Assembly: GCA_937906765.1 (NCBI GenBank)
Contig: CALCUV010000048.1
Location: forward strand, 1-7,538
Length of the DNA stretch: 7,538 nt
Direction: 5' to 3'
DNA from: an uncultured Prevotella sp.
GTDB lineage: Bacteria; Bacteroidota; Bacteroidia; Bacteroidales; Bacteroidaceae
Shown piece by piece: positions 5,688-7,538 of this stretch. The notes beneath the pieces are model-generated. The model made no database searches, was not told the origin of the DNA, and saw nothing but the letters and a program-made list of their open reading frames with translations. The position numbers and the translations under genes are program-made. Every line of letters starts with the position of its first letter. Position 1 is the first letter of the stretch.

Positions 5688-6797
5688 CTATTCAGACATT
5701 CGTTGTGTTCTCACCTTTATGATTTTAGACATCCACATGTGCATTGCAATCCAAAGCACTATGTCTATAACCAAAACAATATTGACATCAAAAACATTCA
5801 CCAATCCAAGGTTCAGCAACATGAAGAACGCATCCAACATCAATATCGTAACCATCGCCGTGCGATGACTCATCCCTAATGCCAAGAACTTATGATGAAT
5901 ATGCGTCTTGTCTGGTAAGAAAGGATTATATCCCCTGCGTATGCGCCCAATCATCACACGAATCACGTCCAAACTAGGAATCATAATCGCTGAGAAAGCC
6001 AACACCAAAACATTGGGCATATCCGTAGAAAAAACCTCATCGCTCATGCTATAGCGCACAGCCAACATCCCTAACACTAACCCAACGGTTTGACTACCGC
6101 AATCCCCCATGAAAATCTTCTTCTGATTCTCCACCTTACCAAACACATTAAATGCAAAGAAAGGCAGAAGCGTCCCTAACATTGAAAACGATATAATAGA
6201 AGCAATAACATCACCCTTAGAGTAAAGCAACACCCCTAAGAAGAATAAAGCAACGATACTCAACCCCGAAGCCAACCCATCTATGCCGTCTATCAAATTT
6301 ATCGCATTAATAATAAAGACGAGCAAAACAACAGTAAAGGGCATTCCTATATACCATGCCAATTCATTTACTCCCAAGAATCCATTGAAATCATTAATCC
6401 AAATTCCAGAAATTACAATCATTGACGCAGCCAACAACTGACAGACGAACTTTGCCTTATACCCCACTCCAATCAAGTCGTCCGAGATACCTTCAATGTA
6501 GAGCAACATCAAAGCACACAAACTTAACGACAACTGTGCAGCCTGTCCCATTGTCAATCCCGACTTACCATTCAGCAACACATGTATGCCAAAAACCAAT
6601 GTCATAGACATCACCAACGATGGAGTAAAAGCCACCCCACCCAATCGTGGAACGACTCCAGTATGCACTTTACGCTCATCCACCGCATCAAACAGATTCT
6701 TCCTATAAGATATCAATATAATCTTAGGAATAATCACAGCTGTCAAGCAAGCGCTAAACGCAAATGCCGAAATTAAAAACAATACAGAATTCATCAC
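5688..6797 (-). CDS. Undecaprenyl-phosphate sugar-1-phosphate transferase (WecA/TagO/MraY family)
   Basis: A 369-residue multi-pass inner-membrane protein with about ten or eleven hydrophobic segments. The family transfers a HexNAc-1-phosphate from a UDP-sugar to undecaprenyl phosphate, the first membrane step in making O-antigen, capsule or related glycans. Visible motifs, in order: DERKVHTGVVPRLGG (40-54), the acidic pair in GISDDLIG (103-110, Asp106-Asp107), NAINLIDGIDGLASG (164-178, catalytic Asp region), GDCGS (231-235), the cytoplasmic loop RIRRGYNPFLPDKTHIHHK (285-303), and HIHH (299-302), which is typical of WecA-type polyprenyl-P GlcNAc-1-P transferases and argues against MraY proper. 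Length suits WecA/TagO. The start is the first of two adjacent Met codons; the second is equally possible. It has its own promoter and terminator and no glycan-synthesis neighbours in view. The exact sugar is not readable from sequence. Confidence 0.93.
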   Translation of the reverse strand: MMNSVLFLISAFAFSACLTAVIIPKIILISYRKNLFDAVDERKVHTGVVPRLGGVAFTPSLVMSMTLVFGIHVLLNGKSGLTMGQAAQLSLSLCALMLLYIEGISDDLIGVGYKAKFVCQLLAASMIVISGIWINDFNGFLGVNELAWYIGMPFTVVLLVFIINAINLIDGIDGLASGLSIVALFFLGVLLYSKGDVIASIISFSMLGTLLPFFAFNVFGKVENQKKIFMGDCGSQTVGLVLGMLAVRYSMSDEVFSTDMPNVLVLAFSAIMIPSLDVIRVMIGRIRRGYNPFLPDKTHIHHKFLALGMSHRTAMVTILMLDAFFMLLNLGLVNVFDVNIVLVIDIVLWIAMHMWMSKIIKVRTQRMSE

Positions 6798-6862
6798 TCA
6801 GTTCAAATTCGGAACGTTAAAAATCTTCAATCAAAATACAGCTTCAACTTAATAAGCGAAAG

Positions 6863-6893
6863 CAAAGATAAACTTTTCAATCTTCTAAATCAA
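6863..6893 (-). promoter_or_regulatory. Bacteroidetes-type promoter of the transferase gene
   Basis: On the minus strand TATCTTTG (6870-6863) matches TAnnTTTG exactly, with TTG (6893-6891) 20 bases upstream. Transcription would start near 6856, about 60 bases before the coding start. Confidence 0.72.
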
Positions 6894-7047
6894 GCAAAAA
6901 ACCTTTTATCTACTTAAAATCTCCTGAAAAACAACTTTTTGTAAACTCAACCCCATGAATTCCCCACATTATTATGGTAATCATATCGCGCATGTCAGCT
7001 TCTATGAAATCCCTGGGTACAGTGTACTAATAAATAATCCACGTGAC

Positions 7048-7203
7048 ACTCGAGATACGTGGAGCATCCCGCAAGGCTACCGTAAAATCAGTGAACGTTG
7101 ATTATTTTTTATCAACAGATTACACGAAATTAAACAGAAAATTACTCGAAATACGTGGAGCACCCCACAAGCCATCCGTAAAATCAGTGAAATCACGTTG
7201 ATT
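7048..7203. repeat. Pair of ~57-base direct repeats
   Basis: Copy 1 (7048-7103) and copy 2 (7144-7203) share ACTCGRRATACGTGGAGCAY, then CCG/CCA-CAAG, then CCGTAAAATCAGTGAA and CGTTGATT. Copy 2 has a 4-base insertion before CGTTGATT and a few substitutions. The copies start exactly 96 bases apart. A 21-base part of copy 2 (7182-7202) recurs on the opposite strand at 4652-4672 with 19 of 21 identical. Confidence 0.8.
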
Positions 7204-7258
7204 TTAAAACTCCAGCGTATCACAAGAATCTACGCGTATTTTTTATAGTCAACAGAAA

Positions 7259-7297
7259 CTGATTCTACGGTTCTCCTTGCAGACCGCAGGGAATCAG
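7259..7297. other. Two-part hairpin
   Basis: Outer arms CTGATTC (7259-7265) and GAATCAG (7291-7297) are exact inverse complements. Inside, CCTTGC (7275-7280) pairs with GCAGGG (7286-7291, one G-T wobble) around a 5-base loop; the two stems compete for base 7291. No T-tract follows on either strand, so it is not a clear terminator. Confidence 0.4.
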
Positions 7298-7354
7298 ATT
7301 AATCCGTGGATGCCGCGTGCGAATAAAAGACTAACAAATAACCCCAATAAAAGC

Positions 7355-7538
7355 CCGTTGTCCGTTATCTGTTGTCTATTGTCTGTTGTCTGTTATCTGT
7401 TGTCTGTTATCTGTTGACTATTGACCGTTGTCCGTAGACCGTTGTCCGTAGACCGTTGTCCGTAGACCGTTGTCCGTAGACTATTGCCGTTATCCGTTGT
7501 CTGTTGTCTGTTGTCTGTTGTCCGTTGTCCGTAGACTA
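7355..7538. repeat. Heptamer tract D, long tandem array (continues past window)
   Basis: Twenty-six consecutive units, all beginning with C, run to the window edge. Units are CCGTTGT, CCGTTAT, CTGTTGT, CTATTGT, CTGTTAT, CTGTTGA, CTATTGA and CCGTAGA. In the middle CCGTTGT-CCGTAGA alternates four times (7425-7480), making a 14-base higher-order unit. Only one unit (7481-7486) breaks phase, with 6 bases. The array fits the pattern CYRTWRW. Confidence 0.95.

Larger units (their letters stand above)
6894..7354. other. Intergenic stretch without a convincing gene
   Basis: No conserved protein or RNA gene is recognisable. The stretch contains the ~57-base direct repeat pair (7048-7103 and 7144-7203), a hairpin at 7259-7297, and a 48-codon open frame on the + strand (6955-7101) that overlaps the first repeat copy. 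Confidence 0.6.

Noticed and set aside
7355..7538. CRISPR array
   Set aside because: The units are 7 bases with no spacers and no cas genes nearby; it is a simple tandem repeat.
1..7538. tRNA, rRNA, insertion sequence, att site or replication origin
   Set aside because: I saw no cloverleaf, rRNA stretch, transposase or integrase sequence, or origin-like box cluster; the repeats are not linked to any mobile-element gene in view.

Overview
The window looks like chromosomal DNA from a Bacteroidales bacterium, perhaps Prevotellaceae. The reasons are the ribosomal-protein and EF-G sequences, A-rich translation starts without clear Shine-Dalgarno sites, and three promoters of the Bacteroidetes form TTG-N19/20-TAnnTTTG. 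The family-level guess is inference. Every gene I can support lies on the minus strand, so the window reads right to left.

Right end (7538 to 6798): about 740 bases with no convincing gene. It holds a 26-unit heptamer tandem array that runs off the window edge, a hairpin, two copies of a ~57-base direct repeat, and the promoter of the next gene. Positions 6797-5688 encode a WecA/TagO/MraY-family undecaprenyl-phosphate sugar-1-phosphate transferase with its own promoter and terminator. A second heptamer-rich tract (5452-5639) follows.

Positions 5312-4875 are a type II toxin-antitoxin pair. The antitoxin looks intact and has a near-consensus promoter. The YoeB-like toxin loses its catalytic C-terminus where another heptamer tract begins. 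A structured intergenic element and a strong terminator (4576-4541) close this unit.

Positions 4418-609 are the str operon: promoter, hairpin-bearing leader, rpsL (S12), rpsG (S7), fusA (EF-G), rpsJ (S10) and a strong terminator. As given, rpsL has lost two bases and is frameshifted at codon 37. The operon ends after rpsJ instead of running on into rplC and the rest of the S10 operon. Downstream, running off the left edge, is the N-terminal part of an NhaC-family Na+/H+ antiporter (508-1).

The most unusual theme is a family of C-initial heptamer repeats (roughly CYRTWRW). It appears in four separate intergenic tracts, always in the same orientation, and one tract replaces the end of the toxin gene. 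No complete new defence or biosynthetic system is visible. The best leads are the heptamer family, the rpsL frameshift and the early end of the str operon.
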